A DNA stretch of 64,000 nucleotides from Balanoglossus misakiensis (lineage: Eukaryota; Hemichordata): NCBI GenBank assembly GCA_040954595.2, contig JBECUI020000026.1, forward strand, positions 403,969-467,968, given 5' to 3'. The notes under the pieces are model-generated. The model saw only the letters and a list, made by a program, of their open reading frames with translations. It was not told the origin of the DNA and did not search any database. The position numbers and the translations under genes are program-made. Below are positions 22,797 through 37,529 of this stretch, in pieces (within the stretch, counting starts at the first letter, position 1; every line of letters begins with the position of its first letter).

Positions 22797-23511
22797 AACA
22801 ACCATTGAGCATGCGCAGTTGATACTTCACATTGTAAACAAGATGGCGTCGCTGTATATGCTTCTGGACCGCTGTCGCCCGACTATGTCGGCAAAGAAGA
22901 GGCGAATTTAACCAAGCAACGCCATATCGGAAGATAGAATGATCGCGAGATGAAACCGGGATATCCAACGATTTGGCAGCCATGTTGATTGATTGGTAAG
23001 TCGCCGAAGTAACTATTTGCCATTGATTTGTTTACCAGAAACGGTTTGCCTTTGGAACACATTTGACCTCACCGAAATTGATTTCAGAGTTTTTTCCCAA
23101 GAACTAATGACGTTCGTTTTCACCTTTCTGTCCCGAAGTTGCAAACGTGTTGTCTCTGAGAAAATAAATGTGATTTGTACCCGCGATAATCATAGTTCGG
23201 ATTTCAACCCACAACATCAACGCCAGCCATTCACCAACATGTGCCAGATAATGTTTATCAGTCATATTTTCTCAGTCTGAATTTACAAAAGACTAATTGT
23301 ATATTATGCACATTGCAATTTTAATATGTAACACGTTTGACCTGAGTGGGAGAATGGATTGAAGGGACACAAGCTTTTGTAGCCACTTATATTTTGACAC
23401 TGTTTATATAAATGTTGAGCTGGCATATTTGTTCCCTTATGATGTAGTGTACCTGTTGCATTGAAATGAAGCTGTAATATTAAAGTGCAATTTAGTCCTT
23501 TGGTTTACTGG
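22797..23511. repeat. Inverted repeat, right arm
   Basis: Partner of 20,206-20,697. It is longer because of a 215-bp insertion (23,125-23,339). Without it, the arms are collinear from the gcatgcgca motif inward of the pair to the aagctgtaatatta motif at the outer end. Confidence 0.9.
23125..23339. mobile_element. 215-bp insertion flanked by ACC duplication
   Basis: The opposite arm (about 20,373-20,383) gives the empty site gttttcacctgag when reverse-complemented. Here ACC occurs on both sides (23,122-23,124 and 23,340-23,342) of 215 bp of extra sequence. A 3-bp target duplication fits several DNA transposon groups. No clear terminal inverted repeat is visible, so the class is unknown. Confidence 0.6.
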
Positions 23512-23514
23512 GAA

Positions 23515-24946
23515 AATGAGGTCTATAAATGACAGGTTTATTTAGATATATGATATATTTCTCACAAGCACTTATGCATATGTATGAGATACTTATTTAT
23601 TTTTAATTTATGTATTTATTTTTAATTTATTTTGTATGTTCAGGTAATCATATGGATTTGTATGGAATCACATACACATTAATTAAAGACTATCATATCA
23701 CAGAAGTCGAGCCTCAACATGTGTAAGGTAACCATTTAGGTTTCATGACTAAGTTTGTTTAAGAATTCATAAAGCACGAATTCTACCTAATGAATGAATT
23801 TTCTTAGAATTTCACAACTGTGACAGGGTTTGCAGTTATACGAAAAAGTGTTATTATTCACATACGAAACTTTTAGTATACATTTTTCTGATAGCAATGC
23901 ATTTAACTTTGAACAAATATTGACGTCAGTTAGTAGTGCTATTTTGTCAGTGAAATTGCTTCATCATCATCCCTCCAACCAAAGTTGAAACTGAGTTGCA
24001 AATATTGCACAGCTTGAAATCATAAAATGTTGCAAAATTGAACCAACCATTCGGTCAACGATTATGTTCTTACAGCTATTATTAGAAGCAGACAGTCTCA
24101 GGGAACAAGATACATGGGCCTGATTTGCAAACTGAGTTGGAACTAACCTTGCCTGCCCATGGATGCGCCAATTCAGTGAATCTTATCGTATTAAAAATGA
24201 ATATGGAGAACTATTCTCTGTGTTGTGATTGTTAGCCTACATGTATACATATGTACCTTGAGTGATTCCACTTTCTTCAGTGTCCTGTGAATTCAGTTGC
24301 CATAACTTGCGCTTCACACAGCGCATACATGTAGGTCTAATCAATTGGGCAACTGGGTCTTACAATATTATCTGATGCCTCTTACTGGCCGAAGGACCAC
24401 AAGTTGCATTTTCATATCGCATATAAATAGAAAACCCATTAATTTCTACTGTATGATTTTATTGACGATTCAATAGTTTCATGACTGTTAGTGTTAATTA
24501 CAATACCTAAATTCCCAAATGAAAACATGCTGTCAGTTTTCATGTGATTGATATTAATTTTACAATTTCAAAATATGCTTAGCTCTGAATGATTATGAAC
24601 ATATCAAACTTCATGTTAAATAAACTGTCTTGATATTGTATACATTAAGGCCTACTACCAGTGTCACAACATTGATTTCCTGCATTTTTGCTCATGCCTT
24701 CTGACCAGTCAGTTGCCTCTGTATGTGTGTATGTAGTATGTATGGATGTATGTATGTCTGTCCACATCAAAAACTTGAAAACCCCTTCGCGTATCCCCTT
24801 GATATTTGGTGTGTAGATGTAGGCCAGCCTGTAAATAGGATTTTGTTCATATTAAGAAGGTTGAAGTATTTTCATGATTGGTTTTATTTGATTACTCCAG
24901 AAACATACAATACAGAGTCTGTGTGGTAAGTCTTGATATTGGGTTT
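23515..24946. repeat. Diverged inverted relic of duplicated-block sequence
   Basis: Between about 23,680 and 24,250 the reverse complement resembles 6,400-7,820. For example, the run around 24,030 (aaatgttgcaaaattgaacc) mirrors the stretch at 6,660-6,680. The last 100 bases (24,850-24,930) resemble 715-800 in direct orientation. It is older than the 99% duplication. No gene seen. Confidence 0.6.
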
Positions 24947-26280
24947 TTAGATGCAGGCACGCCTGTTCAAATGAAATATGCTAATTACCTGGAGCAATGT
25001 GAAATTGATCAAAACTCAGAAACTCAACAACTGGTCAGATTGCTTTGAACATTTGTATGCATGTAGCTTATGTCACGCCTGATATACTTTCAGCTAATAT
25101 CGTGAATTGTATCTAGAATTTAGTAAGCTATTTCCTATAGGTAATCTTTGTTAGTATTGTTTAAATTGTGGCAAAATTTGTAATTTTTGGGAAATGTAAT
25201 TTTGTCATTTTTGGTCAAAAATCATTTTCTCTGAAACTCCATGTCAGGTCAGGTTGCATTTAAATTTTGGTTTGCTTGTTCCATGAGGTAACCCAAGTAA
25301 TGTTGTATATCATTTTGGTGAAATTTGCATATTTGTGGTCTTGAGGCAATTTTTGCAATTTGTATTCTTTGAAACCGCATGTCAAATTGCTTTCAATTTT
25401 GGTAGGCATGTTCCTTGTGGTGATTGAAGTGAGATATTGTTGGATTTGTTGATATCTGAATTTTTGTGGTTGAGGCAGTTTTTGTCATTGTTGAAGAAAT
25501 GTTGTTTTCACTGAAAATACTCCGATTCCTGTGAAATTGTATTAGGTTACCTGGTAGGTCATATCTGCTTGGCAATGTCACAGCGGTGTACACACCTATT
25601 TTTGTGTAATCCAAAGTGTGTAATAACCTAGCAAATATTTACTAGTAAATCATGTATGTTCTACTTCTTACAAGGTTGAAGTATGTTGATGTCTGGGTTA
25701 AATGGGATTCTTCAGAAACATACAATACAGAGTCTGTGGTACAGTTCATGGTCACATTCAGAATTACCTAGTCTATATCCAGCCGTGTTCTGTCCGCTTT
25801 GCTTCCAAAAGTATCGTCTAGTGTCATGCATGCCACTTGCCCAATAATCGGACACCCCTTGCTGGGAAATTTGATGTAACAAGTGTCCCTTAGTGAAATT
25901 ATTAACATAAACTGAACAATGTTGATTTGGCGTAAGATTATAGTGAAGGCAGGGCTTATTACATTGAAAATGCTATCCAGCCTTAATTACACATTATGAA
26001 TATCCTTTGTCCAATCATTGGAAAAACAATGTACCGTAGACTTGCATAGCACTTTGAAGGTGAATCGCAAGTGGTCACTTTAATTACATTACCTCAAGCA
26101 GTCTTTTACATGTAGCTATAATAAGACAAACATTCCCGGTGTAATTAACATCACTGTTGTTATTAGTATCTATCTCCGATAAGTATCAAGTCTGCCTTAT
26201 GTTATTTTAAGTCAATTGTCAGGTTCATGTACATATTTTACAACTTATCTATCTTGTCAAAAACTTTCGCATGTACCTAA

Positions 26281-27493
26281 TTCTAGGCTTACCAGTAGGG
26301 TTATAGATACAGTGTATTATATTAACATGCATTAATATGAAACTAAATGTTGATGGTTAATTAAAGACCCCCTTGAGCTATGGTAACCTCATTAAATATG
26401 TGCATATCTTATTCTAGAGGATGTGGTAACCTGGACATGGACAACTCTGGGGTCAAAATCTTTTGACAAACTTTTGGGTGATCTTGGGTAAACTTTGACC
26501 TACATTCCTATATCTTGGCATCCGGCACAGATACATCCTTGACACTTGGAGTTATGGAACTATGTAATGGAATATTATGTCTTGTCTCATTAATTATGTA
26601 CATACCTAATGCCAGCCTAACCAATAGGGCTGGAAGTCTGCCTTTTTTGGACATGATACATTTGAGATCAACATTTTTCTACAGCAGCCAGCCTTCTCTT
26701 AAAAAGAATGGACAATATAAAGGCTTTGCTGGTATACTGAACTTTTGACTCCCTCCCTGAGACTGTGTGCCAATGACGGGATAGCCTACTCACCGTTGGG
26801 TAGATCCTAAGAAGGCCTCAGCCAGGCATCAGATACAAAAAGCGGAAATCCAAGCTTTAATGGTGGGTTACATCGTTAACTTCCCTGCAGAGCAGACATT
26901 TCTCAGACTGTGAGCCAATGACGGGTAAAGCCCCTAGGTAGGGGCCACCTAAGACAGGCCGGTCATGCTTTAGTCACAAAGAAGGGCAAGTTCAGTCATA
27001 CCATAACTTTGTCTGCTGTATATGCTTCATAATGATTGCATGGTATTTTGAGAATACATTGTCTTAAGGCAGTGTGACCAGCTAAAAAGTACTGGCAAAC
27101 ACAGCCAATGTGTAATAAAAAACATCTAATTTGGCTGAATAAAAGACATAAAACACAGCAAAAGCACTGTGACTAGCTGAGACATAATACTCCATTATGC
27201 ATTTCCATCACTCCAAGTGTCAAGGTTGCATCTGCTCTGGATGCCAAGATATAGTAATGTTGGTCAAGGTTTACCCAAAGTCACCCAAAGTTCTGTCAAA
27301 CAATTTTGACCCCAATGTTGTCCATGTTTAGGTTTCTCCCTCCACTGGATAGCCTACAATTAGATATGCAAATATTTAATGACGTTACCATAGATTAAGG
27401 CGGTCCTAAATTAACCATGAAATTATAGTTTCATGTTAATTCTTGTTATTACAAAACACTGTATCTATAACCCTTCTGGAAGCCATACTTTTT
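26281..27493. repeat. Foldback repeat, copy 2
   Basis: This is the copy-2 counterpart of the foldback at 1,335-2,545, with arms near 26,281-26,596 and 27,168-27,493 and the same internal direct repeats. Only scattered substitutions and short indels separate the copies. Confidence 0.75.
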
Positions 27494-28242
27494 TTCATGC
27501 TACCCAATATGTGAAAGTAGGTAAAAAATCAGCCAAGGTTATTTGAAATTTTGCTGAAAAAAATCCGGTCCCTGACATTTGGTAAAGGAGTCAAGACACT
27601 TGGCAACAAATTTTTGTCCCAGATTAGAACATATTCATAAAAAACTCAGGGAAAGAAGGAAGTTTTTCACAGCTTTGGTGCTTCAAATAGTAGAGAGGTT
27701 CCCAAGTTATTTCAATGAAACCTTAATGTCAACATTACATCGTTAGACTCGAACTCATCTGGCATAAAGCTGCTAGTTAAAGCCCTAAGGGTTGTGCCAC
27801 TTTTTCATTATTTTCATCTAAGATTTGTCAATCTAAATAAGCTTACTGCTAGGTATACATCTACATGAACATCTTGTTGACAGACGATTGTGGCTGTAAT
27901 TTAAAGAAGTCAGATATTTAACAGGTACCACACCTGTTTAATCTGCCTCTATACAAAGGGTACACATCTATAGTGGTATGCATCACCTAGATATGACAAA
28001 CATAAGCACTACAAGTAATATGGCTTTATGGTGGCGATTTTGAAGGATGTGGAGAAGATTTGAAAAACACTCTTGAGGAAAAAGATGTGTTAAATCTTTG
28101 AAATGTGTTTTATTCTTTGGTTCCCATTTCGTATATGTCTATCTACCACTGGGACCAATGTGAAATTGGTGGAAACTGGTCAAATTGCTTTAGAAATTGG
28201 TGTGTATTCATTTTGAGACCTCATGGATTTTTTTTCATTTTT

Positions 28243-28330
28243 AGCTCACGTGAAAATCACGTGAGCTTATGGTTTAGCGATGTCTGTGTGTGTGTGTGTG
28301 TATGTATGTATGTGTGTGTGTGTCTGTCTG
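28243..28330. repeat. Hairpin plus TG microsatellite, copy 2
   Basis: The hairpin at 28,243-28,267 is identical to the one in copy 1. The adjoining TG tract is slightly longer than in copy 1. Confidence 0.85.
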
Positions 28331-31300
28331 TATACCCGATATCTCAAGAACCGCTGAACCGATTTCAACCAAATTTAGTACACAGGTTCAGATATCATAT
28401 GGCAAGAACTGAAAATGTTTTGGTGGGTGTGGCTTTGATATTAATGAAGTTATTTAAGTTTTAATTTTTCTATTACATGGTTGTCTATGTGAGCTTTCGT
28501 TAATGCCCAGTGGAAACGATAGTTTGAGGAGATCGACTGTTTGAGGGCGCTGTGAAATGAGACATTCCTGGCGATATTGCCGTTGTTCTGTCCATGCTCA
28601 GACGATGTACCCGTCGTTACGAATAACTTCCCTACGTGAATCCACAAGGAAGCTAACGTTGTTTAGTTGCTTCATAGAGCGTAAATTGTTAATCTACAGG
28701 ACTGTCAGACGAATACTCTTTTCAAATGAAGTTTGAAACTACTTACGAGTAAGTTAGTGGAGACAATATGGCGGATAGTTGGCGTGCAGCCGAATCCGTG
28801 TTATGACTATGACGTGACCCATTCATCAAGACAAACCGTAAATGATTCACACATATTGTGGTCCTCACGCAGTCAATCTCAAAATGTCACCAGGTTTTCT
28901 ATTTGTCTATTGTTCAGAGAAAAATAACGTGGCGGTTGATCACACTCAACAGTAAAATCCGTTTTGTGAGTTTATATACAGTCTGTTATCGCCAATACTA
29001 TATAGCGATTGCTAGATGGCTTACCCAATATGTGATCGAGCGAGAATGATAACATTGAATGTCTGTTCAGATCTCATTCCGTACGTCATACGTCAACATT
29101 TCGATTTCGATTTAATCCATTCATAAAGAATTTAGAGAAAGTCGTCTTGAATTGTGACCCCGACTATCAATTTTACGATGATTTTTTGGCGACGGAATAC
29201 ACGAGACGCCATTGCATAACTACGTCAGCTGGACTTCCAAGGTTAACATTTTGTGTGTATGGAATCTTATCACAGAGACTACGTACTTTGACAATATGCC
29301 ATGCTATATCAATGACGCCCCAGAAAATTTGTCGAAAAATGAATTTGTCTTCTCATGGTGGTGCAATATATTTTAATGTCTATTTTGAGGTTGATTTTGG
29401 TTTTTGGCTAACATGTATATCAATGTCAGCTTATAGCATAAGTTGGTGTCCGTCGTCTATGTATGTCTGTATGTGTGCCTCATACAGAATTATGTATTTT
29501 GCGAATGGATCAGTTTCGTCTAAATGTATTGATGTATGTATGTGTATGTCCATCAACATCAAAAACTTGAAACTACTGATATTTAGTGTGTACATAGAAA
29601 TTGTTATTGCGAAAAAATGCATACTGGTATTAACTGGAAAAATGTTCAAATAGTCAAAATTGAAAAACTTAATAACAGCGGATCAGATTCAGTTAAAAAT
29701 TGGCGTGCATTGGTGTGCAAGTACTATGGGAAGACCTCGTATGATTTTGTTCAGGTGGAGTCAGTATCTGGCGTTTGCTATTTTTTATGAATGTTTGGGG
29801 GAATTTTCTGCAGTTTCGTTTAAAAAAATTCTTCTCTGAAATTACATGTCCAATTGATTGGAAACTTGGTATGGAGGTTCATAGGGCTTACCTGAATCAC
29901 ATTTGTGCAAACGGTGGTGAAATTTGCAAAAATGCATTTTTGGGCAATATTTCCTGTTTTTGTCAAAAGATCAAATCCCGTGAAACTGTAAGTGCAATTG
30001 TTTTGATACTTTGTATTTGGGTTTCTAGGGGTGATCTCAGTCAGATATGATCAAATTGTAAAGAAATTTGCATAATTGTATTTTTTGGGAATTCTGCAGG
30101 GTTTGGCCAAATAGTCTTCAGTGAAACCACAAGTCCAATTGATTGGAAACTTTGAATGGGAATTCATATATGTGATATCAGTCAGATTTGTCTGAATTAC
30201 CTGTTGTTTGCCAAAATGTCTTCCTTATTGAAACTTGTTAAAGAGGTTCTTAGGCATGAACAGAAATCAGATTTGTTGAAATCTGGTGAAATTTTCATAC
30301 TTTTTGGTATATTTCTTGCCATTTTTGATCAACGAGTTTTAGAATTCCATAGACTTATCTTTTTATGCAGTTCAGGATGGGGTACATGACTCATAACCCC
30401 TTACAAAAATTGACAAGGCAACAATTCCACAAACATGTTTACATTTCACAATGGTGCAACACACAACCCTTACACCATATACACTATAAACCAAATTGGT
30501 TTAACACTGGTTTTTCTAATCTTGTTATTCTGTCAACCAATCACAGTACTGCACGTGAGCATATTCAGTTAATATCTGGTTTGAAGTATATTTTTGGGGT
30601 GATTTTGGTCAAATACTCAAAAACCTCTACTCACAGTTCTTTGAAATTTGGTTTGCAGGTTCCTAGGTGTGTTATCACGACATTTTAACAAATCCTATGA
30701 TGGAACTGTCAATATAGTTTTTGTGGACAATTTTTGCCATTTTTGTTTGATTGCTTTGCAATTTTTTGTTTTGCAGTTTCCAGGGGATTTTTTTACTGTG
30801 ATATATCATAAATGTTCTGAAAATGAAAAAATTGTATTTTGGGGGCATAAAAAAAATTCTCAGAAAGTGCATGGTTGATCACTTTAAAAGTTTAGTAGTG
30901 AGTTAATGATATGTGCTTCTTTAGAATGATAATTGAATCAAATCATAGCTGAATTAGAGTTTTTGTTTATTTTGTTTGATATTTTTTCCTTATACCTCAA
31001 AAATTGTTATTATAAAAGGGAAATTACCATTACATAGTTGTTTGCAATTAAGGAGGACCCCCTCCCCCACTGAAAATCGTATACACCTTGATCTCTCTAT
31101 GTCTGTATTCATGTCTGTATGTATGTTTTACAAATGTATGCTCCCAATAAGAGTGAAATGATTTTTTTTTATCGTAATACTTCTAAAGTGATTATTTCCT
31201 ATGAGATATGCAGTCTTATTACCTAATCTTTTCTGAAATTCTACCTCATGCTGTGTATGAAAAGTCTAATATATGTCATTGTCAAGATCCCCAAAACAGG

Positions 31301-34300
31301 CTGATATAGTATCACATAACATTTGATAAAAGTATCCCAAACAGTGTGGCAATTTTGGTATACAGAAAAAAAACACTAGAATGACAACAGCTACATGTAT
31401 GTAGGCTAGCAATAGGAACACAGATAACAATTCTCCATATTCATTTTTAAATACGATAAGATTCGCTGAAATTGGCACATCTGTGTGCAGGCAAAGTCAG
31501 TTCCAACTCGGCTTGCAAATCGGACCAATGTCTCTTGTTCGCTGAGACTGTATGGTTCTAGTAATAGCTGTAAGAACTTGATCATTGACCAAACTCTTGG
31601 TTCAATTTTGCAACATTTTATGATTTCAAGCTGTACATATTTAACTCCGTTTCAACTATGGTTGGAGGGATAATAATGGAGCCATTTCACTGACAAAATA
31701 GCGCTTAGGGACCATTCAGTTTTTACGGTGGGGGGAGGCTGGCAAAATCCAGGGGGTCACTTAAATTTTGAAATCCAAAAGAGGGAGTCATCTTTTTTTC
31801 AAACGTTTAGGGGGGATGTCATATACATGTACCCACCGATGCTAACTTTGAGTGGAGTGGCAACAGTAAAATTGGTCCTTTCAAACATTGAGATACATGT
31901 AATTTGCTTTTGACTTCATTAAAATGCAACTTTGAGCTACATATTTTACAAAGTTTTCTTATGTGGAAGGAGGACATCCCCTCCCACACCCATCCCCTTA
32001 TTTCTTCGCCACATATAGTGTACCAGGGCAGAATACTTGCCATCCCACCCCCACTGATGTTAACTTTGAGTGGCAAAAGTCAAATTTGTCCTCCCCAACA
32101 TTAAGTTAATTTGCCTTTGAGTTCATTAAAATGCATTAATTGTATTTTACAAAATTGTCCTACGTACACCCACCCCTTCCACTTTTCTTGTTTTACCAAT
32201 TCTACCAACTATTGTATTGACGTGTCCTTTTAATTTATCCATAGACCTTCTTTATTGCAACGCTATACTATTATACACTTCAAATTATAAATTTCTTTAA
32301 GAAATTTAGAATTGAGGTGTGAGGAGACCCTTTACCTTTATTGCATACAGTCAGTGTACATAAGATAAGGATGGCGAATGTTTTCGGGGTGGGAGGAGGG
32401 TCATCATATTTTGGTCCTGTCAAAGGGGGGGGGGGGTCATCATTTTTTTGGTCCTGGTTGAAGGGGGTGTCGGCCTGATTTTGAAAACCAATGACACAAA
32501 CTTTTGCCCCCCCCCCCTCCACCAAAACTGAACAGTCCCTTACTAAAGGACGTCAATGTCTGTTTACAGTCAAATGCATTGCCATCAGAAAAAAAAAATG
32601 CAAACAATTTCTTATGTTTGTAGTACGCACTTTTTGTATATCTGTAAACTGTGTCTCAGTTGTGAAATTCTAAGGAAATTTGTTCCTTGGGTAGAATAAA
32701 GGATTCTTAAACAAACTTAGTCCTGAAAGCTAAATGGTTACCTCAGAGAAACTGTGTTAAATTTGGTCATCATTGTTTTAAATCACACAAGACATTCCCA
32801 CAGCTAAGTTACTGCAGCAGTCAGTTTCAACTCAGCTTGCAAATTGGGATCATGTCTTGTGTTCATCGAGACTGTCTGTAGTCGAGTTGACAGTCACTAC
32901 AACTGTATTGCAAATATGGCAGGGTTGGGCAACTCTTCCAATTTGCATTTGAACACCTTTTCTGTTTGCGTCAAAATGATGAATAATGTTTCGTTTTCAA
33001 GAATGCCTTAATATGGGCACCCAATACAAGACAACTGCATTGCAAATGGCATTTTCATTCAACTCTCCTGGGTACCTAAAACAATTTCAACATGGTTGAC
33101 ATGGCAATATTAGACAACTGTTCTAATTTGCATAATCCAAAATGGCCGCCAAATTTCTCTAACATGTTAATTTCCCATATTTGTTTTAAATGGTGTGTAA
33201 TATCGAATTTGCAGGGTTTCCATTAATATGGGTACCTAAAACAATTTCAACATGGTTGACATGGCAATATTAGACAACTGCTCTAATTTGCATAATTCAA
33301 ACACCTGCTGGATAATTTAACTTTTGCCATTCTTGTCCCATGATTGTATGTATTATATCTCATAACAGGCAATTAAGTGTGCTAATTGTCAAGCCAATCT
33401 TAATTCTTCATCTGCACCACAAATCAGATGCAAGGTTTAGGACTGGGAGTGTATGTGGGAGCAGCATATAGGGGCCTACAGGTATCTTTAATGGCAAGTC
33501 CTCGGTTAAAGCCAGAAGGTTTTCAGGTTGTAGGCCTCTATTGTATCTACAACAGTTTCTATCACCTCCATCCCACTGGCCGGCACCCGAGGGGGGGGGG
33601 GGGTACTTGAAATTTTTTCGGATGGTAGTCTGTCGCCCCAGTCGATAACATCAACACGTGTAAATGCCCAAAACCCGACCTATTTGTATTATAAGTCAAA
33701 TTTTCTGGTCATTTACCCCAAGTTTTTCTTAAAGACTACATACCTATACACCTTTGTATGGGAGAACACATCCCCCACCCCCCTGCCAACACTAATTGGA
33801 CAACTTTATTCTTGTTATACTTCTTTATAAGTCAAAATGTTCAGTAAGAAAAGGCAACAAGTTATTGAAGCTGCTGACCATGGAAACTATGATGAAGTAT
33901 ATTTTTTTCCTAGCTGTACACATGTACAGTATAATTGGCCCAATGTACCAATTGGAGATGTGTGCCTTACAAGCAACACAGGTTGTATATCCAAGCCTTG
34001 TCTGTTGGCACTATGAAGGGTATTGGAAGAATGTCTCTGCTGGCCACTTTGGCCAGCCACTTTTGGCCAGCAGACTATCAAAAGGGTCAAGAAAATAGCC
34101 CTAAAAGGTATGGCACTGTATGCAAATCTAGTGCAGGAGTGGATTGATACATTTCCCATCACTGTACATGCATCATCCTGTATGGATGATATGTACTCTA
34201 GCATTATGCACCAGATAAAAATGGTCAAAATTGCAAAAAAAAGGAGATGAAACTCCCACTGGCCTTTAACGCAATCCATAGATAAAGAGACAACATGTTC

Positions 34301-35340
34301 AGGCATTGGATCTAAACATGGTGGATACTGACGAGGGTGTGGTGAATGATGGTGAATCCCTGGATGTTTTGAGGTCGGAATTCTGAAAAGGATTCCCATC
34401 GTGAGATTGAGGAACAGGATGATGCAGAGGGGCTGGCTCTTTGTGAGTGGGGATAGACATATATTTGGGATACAGAGGTTGCACTTCCTTGCTTCATGAT
34501 TAGTACGGTAACACTGCCAAATTTGCAACACAGTTGTATTGTTAAAGGTACCCATATGAATGTGCTAATCCTGAAAATACGATATTGCGCATCATTTTGG
34601 GAAACATGGCAAAATTTCACTTTTAGTGGTGATTGGCGGCCATTTTTGATTATGCAAAATAGAAAAGTTGCCAAACACTGCCATATTTGCAATACATAAC
34701 CAATATGGATGCAAATCCTGAAATTTTAGATATTACACATAATTTTGAGAAAAAAGGGCCAAGTTTTATTTTAGAGAAGGTATTTGGCGGCCATTTTTGA
34801 TCATGCATATTAGAAGAATTGTCCAACATTGCCATTTTGGCAACTCAGCTGGAATAGGTCTAGGCTCGCATATGAATGCCAATAAGCAAAAAACTTCATA
34901 GGAAAGAAAATTTCTAGGTAGGAAAATTTTGACTCAACTTCTGGTTCTAATAATAGGTGTAAGGATGTGATCGTTTGATTTTGCAACATTTTACAATTTC
35001 AAGCTGTGTGTATTTAACTCTGGTGCAATTCTGGTTGGAGAGACAAATGGCTTAAGCCATTTAATTGAAAATATAGCACTACTTCACCAGGGTTGTGCAG
35101 TACCTTTGACAACGCTTTGAACAATGTTGCAAAAAGCTTTGTGTTGAAGCTTGCTACAAGACTTGGCGTGCTGAAGCCTCTTATACTAGTCTTAGTTGAA
35201 CCTCAGCTGTAACTACGTTTGTGAAACCTTAACATTCAAATCTTTGGCCAAAGTTAGGGTTGCAAAGCTTCTTCAAAGTTTTGTGAACCTCAACAATGCT
35301 TTTCTATAGAAACCTTTAAACATGCGGGGGGGGGGGGGGG

Positions 35341-35544
35341 TGTAGTATTCTGACAGCTACGATCAATATAGCGCCCTCTAGTGTTGCATTGTTGGTGTTC
35401 CACTTGTTTATGAATTGCTGTACGACGTCACTTCCGCCCAGATAAGGCGAAGCACATTGTTGAGTCTTTTCAGCCGATCGATAAATAGGTTGTTGTTATA
35501 CCTTATGATCGCATTATTATTCCCATGTTGATGGAAACATAACA
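35341..35544 (+). repeat. 5' LTR, retrotransposon copy 2
   Basis: 204 bp. Differs from its 3' partner at one site (gatcgataaat versus gatcaataaat). Confidence 0.95.
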
Positions 35545-35654
35545 TGGTGGCAGCGGTGAACGTGAGTGATCAGATGTAAGCAGACTTTACACAGTATCGA
35601 CTACACAAGACACCAAAACTACAGAAGAAAAGACCATCGAACTGACCTGACAAG

Positions 35655-37529
35655 ATGGCGGCCGCACTACAAACGCCCTTCACAGCCCCAAAGATGGAAT
35701 GGGACGCGCCAGATCTAGCAATAGCCTTCAGTCGTTTTCGTCAAAAATGTGAGTTAACATTTAAGACAGCACTTAAAGATGCTAACGATGAAGAGAAAGC
35801 TAGCTACATACTTCTATGGTCCGGTGAACCAGGTCTTGACAAATACAACAGTTGGTCGTTTGAAAATGAAGACCAGCGGAAAGACCCCACAGTACTATTC
35901 GACAAATTTTCCGAACACTTAGAGCCGAAGTCGAATCATCGCATACATAGATACCAATTCCAAGATATGAGACAAGACCCTGGAGAACCAGTTGATGATT
36001 TCTTTTCGAAATTGAAAAATGAAGCCGCCAAATGCAAATTTGGGGATACAAATGAACAGGAAGCAAGACTCGTAGATCAGTTGATATGGGGGATCTGTCA
36101 CCAAGAAATACAGAAGAAACTTATTGGGCGTGATGAGAAACTGACCTTGAAGGAGGCGCTCGATATAGCTAGAGGTCACGAAGCCACAACAAAACACATG
36201 AAAACGCTCACAAATTGCCATATTGCTAATCCTGTGGATAGCAAAGCTGTCAACGCAGTAAAAAGGCAGCCCAACAAGACACACCCCAAACAATGTAAGC
36301 ATTGCGGAAAAAAGCATGACACCTCAGTGAAAAGTAACTGCCCAGCATATGGCTCGAAATGCCGAAATTGTGGGAAACCTAATCACTGGCAGGCGGTATG
36401 CCGTTCCAAAACCAGCTCAAGCGAACCGAAGTCACAGCAGAGACGAGGTGGAAAACCAATCCATAATGTGACACGCTCGAGCAGCAACATGCATCAAATA
36501 GATGATGAAGTCCTAGATGTTGGAACTATCGAAATAAATGCATTGGACAACATCAACAGACAAGAAGAAATATACACGAAACTGACAATCACACAGAGCG
36601 AAAAGAAAAGGAAAGTAGCACTGAGATGCAAGATTGATACCGGTGCACAGAGCAATATACTGCCCCTCTGCCTTTTCAAGATCATATTTCCAGAGAAACT
36701 GGATAAACACGGAAATCCAAAACGCGGGCACTTGAAGGAAAATAAAACAATCCTTACCGCATATGGAGGTTCCAAAATCAAACAGCTTGGCACCATCGTC
36801 ATTCCATGTGAACATAGAGAGAGGAAAATCAGATGCCTCTTCTATGTAACTGACGCCGCAGGCCCAGCCATTTTAGGGTTAAAGGCAAGCAGAGCCTTAA
36901 ACCTGATACAAATAAACTGTTCAGTAGAAGCCATACAAGTGCAGGCGAGCCCAGAGTGCAAGACAGCACAGCCTGGAAGAAATGTGGAAGTGGAAAAGAG
37001 AAAGATGAACGAACAGAAGCCAGCAGGAAGAAACAGAAACCCTGCAGATGACTACATAGACAGTAATACACCCATCAGGGACCGCCCTCCCATAAAGAAC
37101 AAAGAACAGTTGCTGAGGATGTACCCTGATTGCTTTGACGACGTGGTCGGATGTTTTGAAAACTACACATACCACATCACTCTTGATCCAGAAGTACAAC
37201 CAGTAGTACACCCTGCCCGCAGAGTTCCATTAGAACTAATGGATAGACTCAAAACCGAGCTGCAGGAGATGGAAGATAAGCAAATCATCGCCAAAGTGAA
37301 CCAGCCTACGAACTGGGTCAATTCTCTTGTTGTCCGGGAGAAAGACAATGGAAGACTTCGCATTTGTCTGGACCCGAAGGACTTGAACAAAGCCATTAAA
37401 AGGGATCATTACCCTACACCCACATTGGAGGAGATTACCCCAAAGTTGGCAGGCGCAACACTTTTCAGCAAGCTAGACGCGCGGAACGGATACTGGAATG
37501 TAAAGATTGATGAAGAACATCCTTCCTGA
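35655..37529 (+). pseudogene. Gag-protease-RT fusion frame (copy 2), ends at frameshift
   Basis: A single frame encodes Gag (residues 1-~260) with Cys/His motifs at 214-249, ending in the zinc knuckle CRNCGKPNHWQAVC. The aspartic protease DTGA follows at 328-331 and the RT fingers from about residue 520. Gag and Pol in one frame without a stop is the simplest arrangement among gypsy-type elements. A missing base after 37,517 shifts the frame to a stop at 37,527-37,529. Confidence 0.93.
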
